Source: Sacculina carcini
Lineage: Eukaryota > Arthropoda > Thecostraca > Sacculinidae
Direction of reading: 5' to 3'
NCBI GenBank assembly: GCA_916048095.2
Contig: OU696588.1
Coordinates: forward strand, 4,107,501-4,171,500
DNA: 64,000 bases
A program made the translations under genes and the position numbers. Positions 46,649 to 57,780 of this stretch are shown here, piece after piece (positions within the stretch are counted from its first letter, which is position 1; the number at the start of each line of letters is the position of its first letter). Below the pieces are notes generated by a model. The model did not search any database and was not told where the DNA came from. It saw nothing but the letters and a program-made list of their open reading frames with translations.

Positions 46649-49600
46649 GGTTTTGTCCAACTGACATTTTTCCCAGGGTCAGCTTGTGCTTGCGGGGTGC
46701 CTGTTCGTGTTTGTGTGTGGGTGGGTGCGGGTGTGCTTGTGTGCGGGTCCATGGAGAGTATGGATACGAGGGTGTGTCTTGCTGGTGGCTTTGATTGCCT
46801 GAGCATTATGAAAAGATGGCTTGCCGACAATTGAATCATGCTATTCGAATTGGGTGTAGGTTTTGTACGGCCTTGCGAGCACGTAATTAAATGGCGTACT
46901 GTTTGATATGGACAGACACTACGTTCTTCATTGATCCCAATTTATCCCATGTTCGTGTTCCACTTGTTTAGCTTGTGGCTCATATACTGCCCAATATGAT
47001 CTTATGATAGCTACTGATATGGCTATGCAAGTATCTGTTTCAGCACACCAGCTGAATTTTCGTGTCTGTGTGTGTGTGTGTGTGGTTTTTGTTCATGTGT
47101 TTGTAGCACGTTCACACACACACACATACACATATAGTCAGCATGCATATTTTCACTGCTGGGTTGTTTTAAAGTTTGCATTCATTGCCTCGGTAGCTAA
47201 TTGCATTCACGAGTTAGTTTATTGTGCATTGTGTCAGTGAGCAATGCCAGAGTTGCCTCGTTATTTTCTGCATGCTGCCAGTGGCGTCTATCTCACACTC
47301 AATATCTCCTGTTTTATACGCCAATTATACGCCAATTATGCGCCAATTATACGCCAATTATTCTCATGCAAATTTTACGAGTTCTAATTTCACTACGAAC
47401 ACAAAGCTTAATCAAATATAATATTCTAATGTACGCAATAATTAATGTTATATTTTTATAATAGTTTGCGTAAAATTTTCATATTGAAAATTCAATTAGT
47501 AAAAGATCAAATTTATACTTCTTGATGTTGCTTTCCATATGCAGTTTAAGTCAACGGCTCGCTTTCACGTGCAGCTTATTTGTTTGTGCCCGCGTCTCGT
47601 GCTGTTATTAGCACATACTGATGGTGCATTGTTGACAGATGTTGAGGCCGATTGGTCCGCCGGCCGCGACGGCACAGCCACAGATAGTGCGAGTGCCGCT
47701 CAACAAGACCACAACTGCTGAGTGCGTCCCAGCCAGCCACTCCACTTCTGTGTCGGTGGGTCTCTCAATCACGACACGTGTTCAGTTGTCTGTTTATTTG
47801 CCTCACACCTGTAACAGAGCATTATGAGAAAGAACACCATAAAACCAACCGAGCCAACGGCTGCTTGATGGACAAAACGTCATCAAACATAATTATGTTC
47901 ACAGTAAGCAAATGTGTGTGTGTGTGTGTGTGTTATGTTTGCAGATATAGCTGGAGCTGTTGTGTTTATACATTTAAATGTGTGCATAGCGTTAATGTCT
48001 ACATTGGCGTGTGTGTATGTATATGTGTGTGTGTGTGTGTGCATATATGTGTGTGTGTGTGTACATATGTGTGTGTGTGTACATGTGTACCTGCAGTCAC
48101 CGTCACCGACACTTGATGATCTGTTTTGCACGTGCGATAACTCCCAAATCAGTCTCTTTCTTGAACTGTGTGTGTGTGTGTGTGTGTTCTCATCGGTTTC
48201 TTAGGTGTGTGTGCGCGTGTGTGCATGTAATTGCCCCTGCATGCACACACGACACACCATCAGAAAGATTAGATGAGTACATGCCAGGAACACCATATTT
48301 GTGTGCACATTAGCGCGATCAATGAACGCGTTCACAAGGTCCATGTTTTCTTATCATTCGTTCGTAATTAACCTATCCAGAGTAGTCGAGCAATTTCTCA
48401 CTACTGGCGGGCTTTGTAAATGCATGTGTATGTATATTGGTGTATATGCGTGTATATATACACACACGTCTACCCGAATATTCTTAATCATGTTTCTACG
48501 CTAGATTGATGAACGGTATTTCCGCTGTTTGTGCTAGTGTTTGTTTTGCAGCAACATTCTAATTATCTTTGCCGTCGTTTAAGTTCGCTGTTTGTGCGGC
48601 CCTGTTTTACGTGTTTTACGCGACGCTTCTCGCAGTCGCAGTGCGGTGGGCTTCTGGTGCCGTTTGTGTTGTGGTTTGGCTCATTTGGAACTGGCTTCGG
48701 GCTGCTTGCTTGCATATGTATGTGTGTGTGTGTGTGTGTGTAAGTGGAAATAAACAGGCTGCATTATACGCTGTAAACTGTTGTTTTACATTTTAGACCA
48801 GCAGTTCCTAGGGGTGCGAGCCTGGCTCCTGTGAAAGTTTTAGGAGACATGCTCTTGCCTACGGTTTATATTTTTTCCTCAAAGAAACTGTTTGCTAATG
48901 TAATGAATCTTAAATAAAAAAGTGTTGTTATTACGTCGTTTGAAATTTTACTAATTTTCATATAGCTATATGTAATAAGACGGTATTGACGAGCGATTCC
49001 CTGGTGTATTTGAAGGACAGAAACGATAAATCAAATAGGAAATGACATCACACAACAATACACGGTCTCATAAAGATACACAGAAAGCTACTCCTGTCGA
49101 CCACACGTCCCACAACAACCACACTGTACCACTGCGCTCACCACACTGCCCTCTTCTTGTCTACGAGGGCGATACATCTAATCCAGACTCGTCATACGAT
49201 ATCTGTCAGTATTAGCTGACACTGCACCAGTACTCTGCAGGCACTCAAGTTGCAACCGCTTCCGGTACGCACGCTAACACACCGCTATGCTCGCTATACA
49301 TACAGATGCCAACACACACATACACATGCTCGTACACATGTACATATGCTCGTACACATGTACACATGCTCGTACACATGTACACATGCTCGTACACATG
49401 TACACATGCTCGTACACATGTACACATGCTCGTACACATGTACACATGCTCGTACACATGTACACATGATCGCACGAGACTGTCGTATCAGCACTCTCGT
49501 TACGCACACAATTCACTCACGCTATCAAAAAGCCAGGGGTGCGAGAACGGATCGCTGATTTTTAAAAGCGCGAACACTGAAAAAGGTTGATTCAGGGATT

Positions 49601-49835
49601 CTCTTAGTCTCGATTCAGGGAAGGTTGATCATCGTAGATTCAGGGTAGACACAAACAAACAAACATAAACACACCGCGTCACAAACAACTTTATTTTCCC
49701 ATAACATTATCACAAGTCGACGACGAGTGTGCATATTTGACGCCAAACACTCAACAAACATATGTGAAACGTGCAAAACATATGTGTGTTTGTGTGTGTG
49801 TGTCAGTGATGAGTATGAGATGACTGGACTCTGAA
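46649..49835. other. Region between the ankyrin gene and PLA2G12, mostly repeats
   Basis: It contains (TG)n tracts (about 47068-47083, 47911-47932, 48017-48080, 48165-48187), a 12-bp tandem repeat (about 47323-47360), the 20-bp array at 49320-49470 and two AATAAA hexamers (48749, 48913) that could serve an ankyrin 3' UTR. Open stretches with possible acceptors occur at 47641 (frame MLRPIGPPAATAQPQIVRVP) and at 48585 (a hydrophobic frame). Neither could be tied to a gene. Confidence 0.4.
49320..49470 (+). repeat. 20-bp palindromic tandem repeat, ~8 copies
   Basis: The unit TACACATGCTCGTACACATG repeats about eight times with single changes. Each unit junction contains ACATGTACACATG, so the array is partly self-complementary. 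Spacers between units are absent and the unit encodes only Thr/His/Cys-rich artefacts, so it is a minisatellite. Confidence 0.92.
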
Positions 49836-49963
49836 TCAAAGTTCTCTGTGTCGTGAGGAAGTTGCAGGCACACACAGACACGCGTCACGCTGGGCGTCAA
49901 GATACGGCTTGCAGCCAAGTGCCAGCGTGCCTGTATATAACAGTTTAGCAGCCGCCTTACACC
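49836..49963 (-). CDS. PLA2G12: PLA2G12 exon 4: C-terminus
   Basis: The minus-strand acceptor TGTTGACAG leads in phase 1 into CKAAAKLLYTGTLALGCKPY and LDAQRDACLCVPATSSRHREL, then stop TGA (49838-49836). Confidence 0.9.
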
Positions 49964-51420
49964 CTGTCAACACACGCACACACACACACACGCACACATA
50001 TATATGTATTCATCCTGCGTGTGATATATATTTGATTGTTGTCGACTATATGAATATCAGAATGAATGTGGCGCTAGCTAGCAAATAGTAGTAGTCTTGC
50101 TTATTGTTTAAGTATCAGTCCGAAAAGAAGCGTGAGCTTGTCGGACTATTGTCACATGTGCTTTTATCTCGTGTATACGTACTCGTGTACACGTACTATT
50201 GACTGCTTGTATGAGTGACCAATAAACTTACTTACTTACTTACACACTGCGTCTAAGCGTACCTGTGTTTGGGTACTTGTATGTGCGATTGTGTATTCTT
50301 ACTAGTTATATCCGCACGAATAAGTAAGAGGCTCTTGACTCCCGCCTTCCAGATGTCATATTTCTTCTTGTCCGTGTGTGTGTGTGTGTGTGTGTCCGTG
50401 TGCACGACTATTTGTACCTGTGAGATGCAGTTGGTCCCAGTGTGGAGCGTGTTGCCGACACACGGAATAGAGGCAGCGTTTGAAAGTGTCGTCGCAGACC
50501 GCCTTGTCAGCACCGCACTGATCGTAGCACAAATCGTGCGAGTCACAACAATCTGTCAACTCAGCCACTGGCATCTGCTCACGCGCCCACTGACACACAC
50601 ACACACAAGGCGACTTGATCACCATTTATAGATGCCTGACAAATTGAGAGCGAAAACAAATTTCGACACTCAAAATCAAACAGAAACCATAATTTCGGCC
50701 TTCAAAAACGAAGAATCAAGAAAGACGTACAAAAATATAGCTTCCCAAACAGGGCAATCGATTATTGGAATATATTACCCAATGTATTGGCTATTATTGG
50801 AATATATTACCCAAATAAATTGTTAAACAGACCACAACACAAACGTTCAAACAGAAATTCGATCTTTGGAAGGCAGGAGACACGAGTCTTTGACTCAATT
50901 CTGCGGAGACAACTCGACGAGAACACACATATTATCATAGTTGAATGGTGTAGTTCACCTTCAAACCAAGACTGCCGCATCCATTAGCTGAAGGAACGTG
51001 CCGTGGGTTTGCAACAGGTATGTGCCCTGAAAACAAAATAAATCGAAATTATGTAAATGACAAGGAACATGCTGAAAAGCATTGTGCACCTTGTGTGCAA
51101 TATCAATATGAAACCGGCACGTGCGACATTGCAATTGATCCAATCGTAGCACGCCATGATGCAGAGATTAAAATCAATTGGAAAAACCAATCATCTTTTT
51201 CGCAGCGAAATTCACAGTCTTCTTCAACTGTCGAATCCACCAGGTCGTGAAAAAACCTTATTCCTTCAAGAACCTGCATAAGCGTCCCACTGGGGTCTGA
51301 GAAATATGATCCTAATGACTTGAACGAATCGTAAAACTCTTCCAGCAAGCAATGGCTCTCCTTAAAAGTATATGAACACAAAATCAACAACAGAACCGTA
51401 ACTCTGACCAATACGGTCAT
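49836..51420 (-). CDS. PLA2G12: Group XII secreted phospholipase A2 (gene, four exons)
   Basis: Minus-strand exons: 51420-51188, 51026-50959, 50589-50418 and 49963-49836 (stop). The product starts with a signal peptide (MTVLVRVTVLLLILCSYTF) and has the N-terminal pair CEFRC. The Ca-loop-like NGCGS follows, then the active-site motif CCDSHDLCYDQCG (catalytic His-Asp), CDDTFKRCLYSVC, and the C-terminal LGCKPYLDAQRDACLC. Motif order, spacing and Cys pattern are those of animal group XII PLA2, which hydrolyses phospholipids weakly and is secreted. Splice phases agree at the last two introns. At the first intron no GT donor of the required phase is visible; the nearest GT (after 51188) gives the wrong phase. 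AATAAA on the minus strand at 49695-49690 is a likely poly(A) signal. Confidence 0.9.
50418..50589 (-). CDS. PLA2G12: PLA2G12 exon 3: catalytic Cys/His motif
   Basis: The minus-strand acceptor is reached through a (TG)n tract. The exon encodes AREQMPVAELTDCCDSHDLC then YDQCGADKAVCDDTFKRCLY and SVCRQHAPHWDQLHLT. The donor is GTACAA (phase 1). Confidence 0.92.
50959..51026 (-). CDS. PLA2G12: PLA2G12 exon 2: calcium-loop region
   Basis: The acceptor TTTTGTTTTCAG and donor GTGAAC on the minus strand enclose 68 bases reading PRHVPSANGCGSLGLK, corresponding to the P..Y.PS.NGCGS segment of group XII enzymes. It ends in phase 0. Confidence 0.85.
51188..51420 (-). CDS. PLA2G12: PLA2G12 exon 1: signal peptide and N-terminus
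   Basis: It begins with ATG at 51420-51418 and encodes a hydrophobic signal sequence. A helical region (LEEFYDSFKSLGSYF, VLEGIRFFHDLVD) and CEFRCEKD follow. The exact 3' border is uncertain by a few bases; the stated end is the only nearby GT. Confidence 0.75.
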
Positions 51421-53442
51421 CCTAGAGCAAAAACTACCTTTTATCGCAAAATTATTTGCATTATGTATGACAAGACTGACAACACATGAGCTCGATGTAT
51501 CACAGAGGCCTATCGTCTGCGTCCAGTATCAAACTAAGCCTTTCAATTGGTTGATCGGTTATTGGTATTCAAAACAACACAAGTCTGTTATCGCCGTATG
51601 ACAAAACCAGTTGCCATTCGTTTGCAATAAACTATCGCTATAAGGGAGGAATTGATACAATTCCGCACTAGACGCTATCAATTATATTGTTGTTAATGGT
51701 TATGAACTATAAACTATCAACTATGAACTGTAAACACGTCAGTCCTCGAACGAAAGAACGTGTATTGAGTGACACCAGGACGTATATCTTAATACTTGCA
51801 CAAACAAATTTATCCAATTGAACGTGTCTCGAACCACCAATTGATTTTTGCAAATACACACGATACTGCAAAACTATAACAATCGAATCATTTGTTTATA
51901 GTAAAATTCCGAATCTCTATTAGTTTCAAAAGTAGCGCACTAGAATTTTAAACAGCGAATCTCACATGAGTGTGAATTCACGTGATCATGGTTGGTTTTC
52001 AATTTAGCTTATTAGTCAGTGGCGACAAAGTTGTAATACTTATTATCACTAGAAGATTCGCATATAGTGTATCTCATTCATTAGTTGCTATCTTGCTTAA
52101 ATCGCGAAAACTATGTTTTAGACTTCTTCTTGACGTCTTCTGAATCGGTCCAAGTCTGAATTCTTAATCTAGGAGGAGTTTCATCCTCCTAGAATTTCGC
52201 CTCCACTTCTTCGATTTCCAGTGTCTGAGTCTGTGCCTAACCTTGGTGTGATTTTCGATTCTTCTGTTTCGTTCTCATCTGATATTTCCTCTGTTGCCAG
52301 GACCTGCCGTCTTATTCTTCGGTCACTGTATCCCATTCGCCCTTTTCTTGATAGTCCGTCTGCTATCAAACTTGTACTCTCTTATCTGTTCTCGGATTGA
52401 TTATTGCTGTTCCTTGTACTTTCATGTTCCTCGATATTCTCTCCGTATTCTCCGGCGTGTCATCAACTCATCTTGTTGTGTTATCTCGCCCTCTCCTTGT
52501 CATACATCCCAATTTTTTTTAATTTTGTTGGCTTCTCATTATTCCTCGTATTCATTTTCGCCTTTGCTGTATTATTTTTAAACTTATTCATGACCCTAGT
52601 CAACCCTCTTATCTTTCTGATCTCCTCACTGTTGCTACTGACCCTTCTCGTCATCCTCACCCTCTTGTCTGCCCTCGAACTTTGAACGAGTCATCTTGGT
52701 CTTCTAAGTCTTTTCTTTCTTTGCTCCTCGACTGTACTCGCTTCCTCGTGCTATTCTATCAACCACTTCCTATTCCTCATTTGGTTCGACACTCTTTAGA
52801 TACTTATTTGAATTATCGTTTGATTCCACTTCTCTTACCCTTACTTCGTATGCTTCAGTCTGATTTCGTACACTTGCTCTGACCTTTCTATCTATTTGTG
52901 ATGTATCTGGATTAAGTCATGTTCCCTTTTGTCAGTTACTCTTGTGCTTGTTCATGTCTTGTGTTTCTCTTTGAATGTTTTTGGCTTATCTTGCTGTTTA
53001 ATACGCGTGTGTTTTTCATATGCGCTATACCAAATGCATGTTGATGTCGACCTAGCGCTTTATATCCGCAAAGTCTGCACAATCTAATCCTGAAATTATG
53101 GTGATAATTATGATGATTGTCAATCACACAAATGAACACCTGAAATAGCATGCACGACTATGATATATGATGATGTGAACGTAGAGAACCGATTGTCAAT
53201 GTGTTATAAGAGGGAAAACGCAGTGTTTTATCTTCATCACAGTCGCCATAGGAAGTACTGCCATTTTTGCATACGAACAGCCGTATATAAATGAAATGCG
53301 TCACATTTATTGATGGCAAATTATGGAATGTGCACGTATTTTGTGTATTGCATGTTGTACCTCCCGAACATCCACCTAAATCCTTCCTCTCTTTTGTGTA
53401 GTAAGCATCTCGGTGATTTAATGTGTTCGATTATTTGCACAG
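51421..53442. other. Region between PLA2G12 start and first visible TMA16 exon
   Basis: It should hold the promoter of PLA2G12 and the missing first exon and promoter of TMA16, as the two genes are divergent. Neither could be fixed. A decayed LINE occupies 52200-52910. Confidence 0.5.
52200..52910 (+). mobile_element. L2/CR1-type LINE 3' fragment, decayed
   Basis: Plus-strand pieces in changing frames give typical C-terminal sequence of these reverse transcriptases: VPNLGVIFDSSVSFSSDIS, SRIDYCCSLYFHVPRYSLRI, KLIHDPSQPSYLSDLL and HPHPLVCPRTL. The order is preserved and several frameshifts are present. Only the part after the RT core remains. Confidence 0.8.
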
Positions 53443-53525
53443 GTTAAGCAGACTTCGAGGAAAGCGGCCAAACTTGTTCATCCCAACAGCCGGAAAGCTG
53501 TTAGAATTGTTAAAAATAACTTATG
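53443..53525 (+). CDS. TMA16: TMA16 exon: HPxSRKA motif
   Basis: The acceptor is TTTGCACAG (ending 53442) and the donor a consensus GTGAGT at 53526. It encodes VKQTSRKAAKLVHPNSRKAV and RIVKNNL; the split last codon is completed to Trp by the next exon. Confidence 0.85.
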
Positions 53526-56500
53526 GTGAGTTGACATGGACTGACTGTGATTTTCTATGAGAGATATTGTTGGGCTTCTGAGCATTTCCACGGAGATTGT
53601 TGACTGTAAATATCGGTGCATACGCAACGAGCCCGCGTTATCTCGATGATCAATAAGTTGTTATTGTGGTTTTTAGCGTTCACCGGTCAGTTTAGACCAT
53701 ATGGCGCGCCCCACTGTGTGCCCATCTACAGGGGTGACTCCAGGTAGACTCAAGCGGAGGTGTTAATGAACGAACCCGGGCCAGGATTCGAACCGCGAAT
53801 CTCTGACACGAGAGATCAGCGCCTACCCACTGAGCTACTCGTGAGCTAATGATGAATAAGTGTTACGTATATGAGGGCCATCCAAAAAGTATCCGACCTT
53901 TGTCCATAAAAACAAAAATTTCACATATGAACAGGAATGTATTTAATCGTCTTCAAAGTCCTCTCCATGGGAGTGTACACACTTCTCCCACCGGTGCTGT
54001 CACGGCTGGTAACATCTCTGGAACGCCGTCATTGGGAGGATGTTAAGCTCTGCCGTCGTTTTTTCATAATTTCTTCTTTAGACTCAAAACGTCTCTCTTC
54101 AAGGGCTGATTTCAGTTTATGAAACAGCCAGAAGTCACAAGGTGTCATGTCTGGAGAGTAGGGAGGATGCCGAACAAGGAGTGCTGTTTTGGCCAGATAA
54201 GCTTGGTTCACGTGGGCAGAATGAGCAGGTGCATTGTCATGGTGAAGTGGAAATTTCGCGCCGCCCACATTTCCGGTCGTTTTCGTCGTAGAGCATCTGG
54301 AAGGTGTCTTATAACCTCAAAATAATACTCCCTAGTAATTTTTTGTCCTACTGGTACGTATTCATGATGTAGAATACCATTGGAATCGAACAAACATGTC
54401 AGCATGGTCTTGACATTGCTGCGAACCTGTCGCACTTTTTTGTTTAATATACATACATCCGTGTTTCATCACCGGTGATGATACTCTTCATGAAGTCAGA
54501 GTCATTGCTAGCACGGTTAAGCAGGTCTTGTGCAATTTTCAGGCGTTGATGTGTGTGATGTTCCACCAGCAGCTTGAGAACGAACTTATCAGACATCGTC
54601 GCATGGCCGAATCTTCCTTTAAAATCGTAGAAACCGAGCCTGTGCTTATTCCTACTTCTTCTGTAATTCCATCGATGGTTATACAATGCTCATCCTCCAC
54701 TATTTGACGAACATTTTCAATGAATTCTTAGTTTCTGCTGGTGGATGACCTGCCTGAACCACTATACCACTCCTTACTAATCCTACTACCACTCCTGACT
54801 ATACCACTCCTTTATCTGCGTTATTTCCATGGCTTCATCGCCAAAGGCTTGCTGCATCTTATGGATGGTTTGCGCTTGTGTATCTCCAATTTGCAGCAGA
54901 ACTTGATGCAGTAGCGCTGCTCAATGCGTTCTCACATGTTGTGTAAGGACGAGCTTCAGCTGGATGTCTACACTCTAGCTTTCACAGAGGGTCACTGCCT
55001 CACACTACAACCATTAAAACTTGTACACATGAGCAGTACGGGTGCTGTCAACTCCCGCAAGAATATGTGGCTGATTGATGAGTTATTTGTCCTTTTATGG
55101 GCAAAGATCGGGTACTTTTTGAATGACACTCGTATGTGTGTGTGTGTGTATGTGTCCACCGTGTTGAGATGTATGTGCGTGTGTCTCATTAGGGGTCTGG
55201 TATGCTTTTATGCGGCAACAGTTTGACATTATTGAAGGCAGTAATTGTCGGGAACACAAGCGGTGTTGTGTCGGTTCACTGGCGTGTCGAGGTGGTAACA
55301 ATGTGTTTTTTCTACAACATGGTAGTATGTAGTATTTGTGTTCTGTGTGCTAACTGCCAATTATCATAATCAATAGCGCATTCTGCATCTGATTAGTGCA
55401 TTTTTGTGTCGTCCGAAAAACTGGTTCGCTTAACGTTATGTTATTGCTGTTGTAAAACTAGCAATAAGCGTTGTATTGTACGTTGAAAATCGCAGCTCAA
55501 TGTAATCCAACCCGGTTTTATCAGCGGAACTCCTTAGGATAAAATTAAGTATCGATATTAATACGTTTATCTGTTAGTTTGACCGTTTTTCTAGTTTGAT
55601 GTATTATCTCGCGAACTCTCATGGAGCAGGAAGGCGAAGAAAGAGAGCCGACGACAGAACGGCTGTCATAATGCACGCGTGCTCGCCGAGCGTATTGTCT
55701 GGGCCAAGCGGAATATCAGCGACCAGCAAGTGTTCAGCCTCGAGCAAATCAGCCAACTTATATTGCGGTAAAAATGCCCATCCATATCTCACTGTGTGTG
55801 TGTGTGTGTGTGTGGATTCGTCAGTGGTTGCCAACCTTTCTGTGATCAAATACCACTTGGAGGTCCCATACAGTCGCAGCGTATTAACAACTTTGAGATA
55901 TTGATGAGGATGATGGAGCAAGTATGACAAGTTACACTACAACACTGTTAAAAAATATCGTAACTCAAACACAACTGCCCAAATACCGCTTATTATAAGA
56001 CTCATTGAGTAAGCCCAAACAAACCAATTTCACACTGAAACACAACTAGCCATGAACGCAACAGCACACACGCATACAAACATCGTCAATCGCTCACACA
56101 CACACGCGCATACATACGCGCATACGTAGCCAGCACGCATAGATACACGTAAGCACACATACACGCATACATATATAACACTACTAAATGCGAGGACTGT
56201 ATCTGCTTCTTCTCCACCAGCTGGTCAATGAGGGACATTACTTTGCTCACAACACATCGGAAATCATGCCCTGGTGCCATTGTTCATGACTCCGAAAGTG
56301 TTCGCGTGCCACTAGTGATACCGCAGGTTGAGAACCACTGGAGTGATTGCGCTCGCGTGCCCGCAGGTACATCGAGCGCAACGACGCTCAGATGCAGCAG
56401 TTGGAGAGTGAGCATTTGCGACACACACAGTGCGAGGCAGTTCGCAGTCGTCAGAACAAGGAAGGCGGGGCCAGGCAACGTACTGCGCTCTACTTGAAGC

Positions 56501-57002
56501 TGCAGGAGTCGAGGAGCGCCGCCATGAAACTCTTCAATACCACCGGCTTCGGTCAGTACATTAACTGCGTGCAATGGAGGCTTTGTTTTAAGTGTGTGAC
56601 AGAGGACACTTAAGAGAGACGGTGTGTTTTATCATTATGAGTTCGTTTATTTTTCCCTGCACTTTCTGCAACGGCGCTGAGAAAGACAATGAATTTAGTG
56701 TTCTAACAAATTAAATGTCAGCAAATCACTAGAAACAACAGCAAAATACTTATGATTCATAAAAAACACGCATTTAACCTCTAATTCCCTGTTTGTTAAC
56801 CCCTACAGTGGAAAATTTCCCACGCGTTACAGAACACTGAACTAGTGTGTGCGTGTGTGTCTGTATGTGGTCAGAGTTTCCGGATTTGAGTAGTTCGGAG
56901 ACCGTGTTGGACGTGCGATTGTGGAACGGACAGGTGGGTCGTGCACAGGCTATCAAGTGTCGTCACTTTATCAACTGCCTGCACCACACACCAGCCACCT
57001 GA
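53443..57002 (+). CDS. TMA16: TMA16 homologue (translation machinery-associated protein 16), exons 2-5
   Basis: Four exons (53443-53525, 55630-55767, 56367-56551, 56875-57002) join in matching phases (2, 2, 1). The product has the TMA16 N-terminal signature KLVHPNSRKAVRIVK (family: K.IHP.SRKA.Q..R), then a helical middle (SLEQISQLILRYIERNDAQM, QLESEHLRHTQCE, SRQNKEGGARQRTALY). It ends with GFEFPDL and VLDVRLWNGQ, parallel to the GLEIPDI...F..WD motif of TMA16. TMA16 acts in 60S ribosomal subunit assembly. The exon with the start codon was not found upstream. The tail after VGRAQAIKCRHF is shorter and differs from the acidic tail of vertebrate TMA16. Confidence 0.85.
53695..53848 (-). mobile_element. 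tRNA-derived SINE fragment
   Basis: On the minus strand TAGCTCAGTGGGTAGGCGC (A box, about 53820-53839) and GGTTCGAATCC (B box, about 53784-53794) are intact, with a DNA stem between them (ATCTCT...AGAGAT). The outer acceptor stem does not pair, and non-tRNA sequence continues to about 53695. It is therefore a SINE head rather than a functional tRNA gene. Confidence 0.65.
53871..55132 (-). mobile_element. Mariner-family transposon with broken transposase
   Basis: The ends carry imperfect inverted repeats (GAGGGCCATCCAAAAAGTAT at the left, its diverged complement CGGGTACTTTTTGAATGACA near 55110 at the right) next to TA. Minus-strand pieces give SIITGDETRMYVY (first catalytic Asp), LFDSNGILHHEYVPVGQ, HHDNAPAHSAHV (second Asp) and HPPYSPDMTPCDFWLF (third Asp). 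All three acidic residues are visible, but in separate frames. Length about 1.26 kb is normal for mariner. It lies in a TMA16 intron. Confidence 0.9.
55630..55767 (+). CDS. TMA16: TMA16 exon: helical region 1
   Basis: The acceptor is AG at 55628-55629 and the donor GTAAAA at 55768. The frame reads KAKKESRRQNGCHNARVLAE then RIVWAKRNISDQQVFSLEQI. The pyrimidine tract is poor, so the 5' border is somewhat uncertain. Confidence 0.75.
56367..56551 (+). CDS. TMA16: TMA16 exon: helical region 2
   Basis: The exon lies between CCGCAG (ending 56366) and GTCAGT (56552). It reads YIERNDAQMQQLESEHLRH, SRQNKEGGARQRTALYLKLQ and SAAMKLFNTTGF. Confidence 0.88.
56875..57002 (+). CDS. TMA16: TMA16 last exon
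   Basis: The acceptor GGTCAG follows a (TG)-rich tract. The exon reads FPDLSSSETVLDVRLWNGQ and ends HHTPAT followed by TGA (57000-57002). Confidence 0.85.
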
Positions 57003-57780
57003 CTCTCTCACACACACAATATACCCTACCCGCACACACGGTGTTCAGAACGAAACCAGTGCACTTATGAAATACACGTTTATTATTTAATGCGCTGCCT
57101 TCAGTGTTGGTGGGAGCAAACAGAAACTCACTGATGTAAGCGTGACATAAGCAGCACAGCAGTATGGTCGCCGATAGATGTGAGTGTGGAAGGTTATATA
57201 AAAAGCAAGGTCCTATAAGGTCCTGATATTAGTTTGTGCGCTCTTCTGTGTCTAACTAAGCCTCCAGCGGGATGGTTGTAAGCAATCTCTATGACTGGAC
57301 GCACCCGTCTACACAATAACTAAATATAATAATGGGTATTGAACGTACGCAGTCAATCATTTTGTCCACCCGAAAATACACGCCAATAATCATCACGCCG
57401 AGCAATTTCCGACACAGTTGTTTTTAAGAAGTCGTTGCGTGGACACCATAGTTTCATCTCCATTTGGACTTTTGAGCGAAAATATCGGCACGCATATTTT
57501 GTGCGAAACAAATGCCCAGAATCTGAAACAAAAACAAACACCCACATATATAGTATCACTTCAATCCGTGCATAAATCCATCACTATTCATGATCTCCAG
57601 TCTTACTATGAATATTTGACCTTTACACACTTTTCTCGCGATAAGTTTCAAGCTTTCAAGTTTTTCAAATTAACCATAAAATACATAAACGCGGACACAA
57701 ATAACGACAGTTGTGATGGCGTGATATTCTCTGCGAACATGCACTATCACCGTGCAGCACACGGCTTGGATTGATGCCGA
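57003..57780. other. Region 3' of TMA16, no gene seen
   Basis: It presumably contains the TMA16 3' UTR. No clear AATAAA within it and no supported coding sequence were found; the remainder is unremarkable AT-rich sequence. Confidence 0.5.

Noticed and set aside
49320..49470. CRISPR-like array of short direct repeats
   Set aside because: Units are contiguous without unique spacers, the host is an animal and there are no cas genes; it is a minisatellite.
51103..51187. Continuation of the PLA2G12 first exon past CEKDDW (FFQLILISASWRAT)
   Set aside because: Homology stops at CEFRCEKD and the NGCGS segment is found in a separate exon at 50959-51026.
52294..52685. Hydrophobic frames suggesting a membrane protein
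   Set aside because: They are out-of-frame readings of the T/C-rich L2-type LINE fragment.
53784..53848. Functional tRNA gene on the minus strand
   Set aside because: A and B boxes are good, but the acceptor stem does not pair and the anticodon loop has no 7-base form; a SINE head fits better.
55596..55904. Plus-strand frame beginning MMYYLANSHG
   Set aside because: The TMA16 exon 55630-55767 uses another frame of the same DNA with clear family similarity.
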